Part shown: positions 24,392-25,725 of the stretch, in pieces
How positions within the stretch are numbered: the stretch's first letter is position 1
How the letters are laid out: every line of letters starts with the position of its first letter
NCBI GenBank assembly: GCA_049694275.1
Contig: JBAVQS010000157.1
Span: 1 to 25,725, forward strand
From: JBAVQS01 sp049694275
GTDB lineage: Bacteria; Chloroflexota; Anaerolineae; UBA4142; SHND01
Direction of reading: 5' to 3'
Length of the DNA: 25,725 bases
Translations under genes and position numbers: made by a program
Notes under the pieces: generated by a model
Seen by the model: only the letters and a program-made list of their open reading frames with translations
The model's database searches: none
Told to the model about the DNA's origin: nothing

Positions 24392-25249
24392 ATGAATAGA
24401 CGAATCTGGGCTGTCATCATTCTCGTGGCTGCCACCGCGGTTTGTATCTGCAGCGGTGTGGGTCTTGTATATTTCGGGCTCGTGTACAATCAAGGGCCAT
24501 TTTCCTCAGAATCGCGGGCTTCAATCGCCATCCGATTTCAGGGCGGCACACGCATCTTGCTCCAAGCGGATGTGTCGTCCGAAATTCCCATCACTGACGA
24601 GATGATGCCGACAGAAGCGGCCATTCTCCGCAAACGGCTCAATGCACTAGGCATTAGTTCCCGCGTCAGCATTCAGGATGACCGTCATCTCCTCGTCGAA
24701 TTACCGGGTAAGAACTTGCAGGAGCAGACCATTCGGGCTGCCATAGCGCCCGGTTTGCTCGAATTTGTAGACCTCGGAGATCAACCATTGGACGAAGGGA
24801 CTGTCATTCAGACGACAGGGCTGACATCGGATAACTCGTGTTTTCGGCAATCTGCAGGTGGTAGCGGGAATCCTCCATCCCCGGTACCTACATCGCCCGC
24901 TTCTGGCAAAGCAATTGTCTATCGAACGGTAATGACAGGTGATTGTCTATCTGCTGCCAATGTGGCCTTTGATCAACAGAATCAGCCGGAGATTCAATTC
25001 AGTTTGAATAGCGAAGGGACGCAGATTCTGGCTGAGCACACCTCGACGCATGTTGGCAAATATCTCGCCATCGTCCTAGACAAGAAGGTCATTACCTCTC
25101 CCCGTATCAGCAGCCCCATTACCGGTGGAAATGGAGTCATCGTCGGGGCATTTACCCGGCAGGAAGCAACAGACCTTGTTGTGCAATTGCAATATGGCGC
25201 GCTGCCGTTCCCGCTGAAAATATCCAATGTTACCCCATTCGGTCCATGA
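24392..25249 (+). CDS. SecD-like protein, N-terminal anchor plus periplasmic domains only
   Basis: A 285-residue protein matching the first helix and the large extracytoplasmic region of SecD. After one membrane helix (about 6-31) comes IRFQGGTRILLQAD, equal to the SecD motif near DLQGG-T. Later parts match the P1 domain: LRKRLNALGISSRVSIQ, DDRHLLVELPG, IQFSLNSEGTQ, VLDKKVITSPRIS, and the end LVVQLQYGALPFPLKI, which in SecD lies just before the second helix. The protein stops 10 residues later, so helices 2-6 are absent. Pro/Ser-rich residues 155-172 form a linker. The ATG has a strong GAGGTGAT site. With one anchor it cannot be a full SecD translocase part; it may work beside the translocon or be an independent chaperone. 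It is convergent with tRNA-Thr. No frameshift is seen that would restore helices. Confidence 0.8.
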   Translation: MNRRIWAVIILVAATAVCICSGVGLVYFGLVYNQGPFSSESRASIAIRFQGGTRILLQADVSSEIPITDEMMPTEAAILRKRLNALGISSRVSIQDDRHLLVELPGKNLQEQTIRAAIAPGLLEFVDLGDQPLDEGTVIQTTGLTSDNSCFRQSAGGSGNPPSPVPTSPASGKAIVYRTVMTGDCLSAANVAFDQQNQPEIQFSLNSEGTQILAEHTSTHVGKYLAIVLDKKVITSPRISSPITGGNGVIVGAFTRQEATDLVVQLQYGALPFPLKISNVTPFGP

Positions 25250-25288
25250 CCTTTGACCTGTAAGCAGTTGCCGGTCATTCGGCTGTCC

Positions 25289-25325
25289 AAAAAAAGAACG
25301 ACGCGAGGTCTATGCTGCCTCGCGT
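25289..25325 (-). terminator. rho-independent terminator for the tRNA-Thr transcript
   Basis: ACGCGAGG (25301-25308) pairs with CCTCGCGT (25318-25325) with a 9-base loop. On the minus strand the hairpin is followed by CGTTCTTTTTTT. It lies about 100 bases past the 3' end of tRNA-Thr and may also stop transcripts of the convergent SecD-like gene. Confidence 0.75.
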
Positions 25326-25348
25326 TATTGGCTAGAAGCGAAAAACGA

Positions 25349-25377
25349 TTGACAAGCGCAAACAAACGTACGATACT
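25349..25377 (+). promoter_or_regulatory. promoter-like site facing tRNA-Thr
   Basis: TTGACA (25349-25354) and GATACT (25372-25377) are spaced by 17 bases; TACTAT at 19 bases is an alternative. The + strand has no gene downstream, so a transcript from here would run antisense through tRNA-Thr. It may be chance, although the -35 is perfect. Confidence 0.3.
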
Positions 25378-25426
25378 ATCGCTCCGACAGTTTTTCTGTT
25401 TGCTGATGGTAAGCGTACAAGAAAAG

Positions 25427-25499
25427 AGCCACCCCAGGGAATTGAACCCTGAACCTGCGCTTTACGAAAGCGCTGCTCTGCCGATTGAGCTAGGGTGGC
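25427..25499 (-). tRNA. tRNA-Thr(CGT)
   Basis: The minus strand folds as a complete tRNA. The acceptor stem is GCCACCC/GGGTGGC with discriminator T. The D arm is GCTC...GAGC, and the anticodon stem is GCGCT/AGCGC with loop TTCGTAA. The T arm is CAGGG-TTCAATT-CCCTG. The anticodon CGT (at 25464-25466) decodes ACG threonine. CCA is not encoded. The terminator at 25289 lies downstream. Confidence 0.95.
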
Positions 25500-25511
25500 T
25501 TGATTCTTTTT

Positions 25512-25532
25512 ACGAGCCTTTGCGTGGCTCGT
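25512..25532. repeat. short inverted repeat upstream of tRNA-Thr
   Basis: ACGAGCC (25512-25518) and GGCTCGT (25526-25532) form a 7-bp stem, 12 bases before the mature 5' end of tRNA-Thr. It has no T-run in the tRNA direction. It may be part of the tRNA precursor; its role is unknown. Confidence 0.4.
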
Positions 25533-25618
25533 ACCTGCGACGATAAGTGCGTCCGTTGCCGCGATTCAAATTTTGAAAAGTTGGTGTGAGTGAGTGACAG
25601 TTACAGAGTTTTGATTAA

Positions 25619-25714
25619 TTAATGTCCGCGCTTGTGCCGCCACGGCAGGTCAGAACCAAAGATGCATGCCCAGAGACGCTTTTGCGAGCGGCGCGTGCGT
25701 GCCAGTCCAGCCAT
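25619..25714 (-). CDS. small basic ORF (31 residues)
   Basis: A 31-codon ORF starts at ATG 25714 and ends at TAA 25619. AAGGA lies six bases before the ATG, a good ribosome site. The product is strongly basic (ten Arg/Lys/His and one Asp) with RTRRSQKR near its N-terminus, two Trp, one Cys and an RHKRGH end. Size and charge recall tiny ribosome-associated proteins, but I do not recognise the family and no zinc motif is present. It lies about 120 bases upstream of tRNA-Thr on the same strand. Short length alone means it could be chance. Confidence 0.45.
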   Translation of the reverse strand: MAGLARTRRSQKRLWACIFGSDLPWRHKRGH

Positions 25715-25725
25715 CACGTATCCTT

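Noticed and set aside
25253..25546. A 97-codon + strand ORF at the right end
   Set aside because: It runs antisense through tRNA-Thr and the terminator, and translates the tRNA sequence. It has no ribosome site.

Overview
The window is a gene-dense, GC-rich bacterial chromosomal segment with 17 protein-coding genes that I accept, including one partial gene at the left edge, plus a tRNA-Thr and one small basic ORF at the right edge. The gene set suggests a Chloroflexota bacterium, perhaps Anaerolineae-like: a FAD/Fe-S oxidoreductase tail, a WS/DGAT acyltransferase, a large class III cyclase/ATPase, a MoxR-DUF58-VWA operon, a group III-type phosphofructokinase, a GT39-type membrane protein and zinc-ribbon repeats. 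This is inference from protein style. There is no rRNA or marker gene to settle it. No prophage, IS element or CRISPR array is visible.

Layout, left to right. (1) 1-1895: the 3' end of an oxidoreductase meets a convergent WS/DGAT acyltransferase that carries an unusual Cys3His tail. (2) 2200-6813: an ACT-domain malic enzyme on +, then a minus-strand pair in which a cyclase/AAA/TPR regulator overlaps a GNAT acetyltransferase by 4 bases (ATGA). (3) 7013-10877: a + operon of HtrA-like protease, MoxR ATPase, DUF58 and VWA protein. It has a clear promoter and ends at a hairpin. (4) 10892-13050: a minus-strand restriction-modification pair, methyltransferase then endonuclease. (5) 13162-18509: DUF1003, PEP carboxylase and a secreted subtilase, all minus. 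(6) 18904-19659: a zinc-ribbon repeat protein on +. (7) 19689-24260: phosphofructokinase, 4-alpha-glucanotransferase and a GT39-like membrane protein, minus. (8) 24392-25725: a SecD-like protein made only of the anchor and periplasmic part, then tRNA-Thr(CGT) and a 31-codon basic ORF on minus.

Functionally, malQ and pfkA link glycogen or maltodextrin breakdown to glycolysis. PEP carboxylase and malic enzyme sit on either side of the C3/C4 node. The protease-MoxR-DUF58-VWA block looks like a membrane-associated chaperone/stress module. The restriction-modification pair is the clearest defence system.

The observations I rate most worth checking are the methyltransferase/endonuclease pair (motif order, QxK nuclease core, near-leaderless promoter), the SecD domain-only protein, the protease-headed MoxR operon, the acyltransferase with a Cys3His tail, and the 31-residue basic ORF beside tRNA-Thr.
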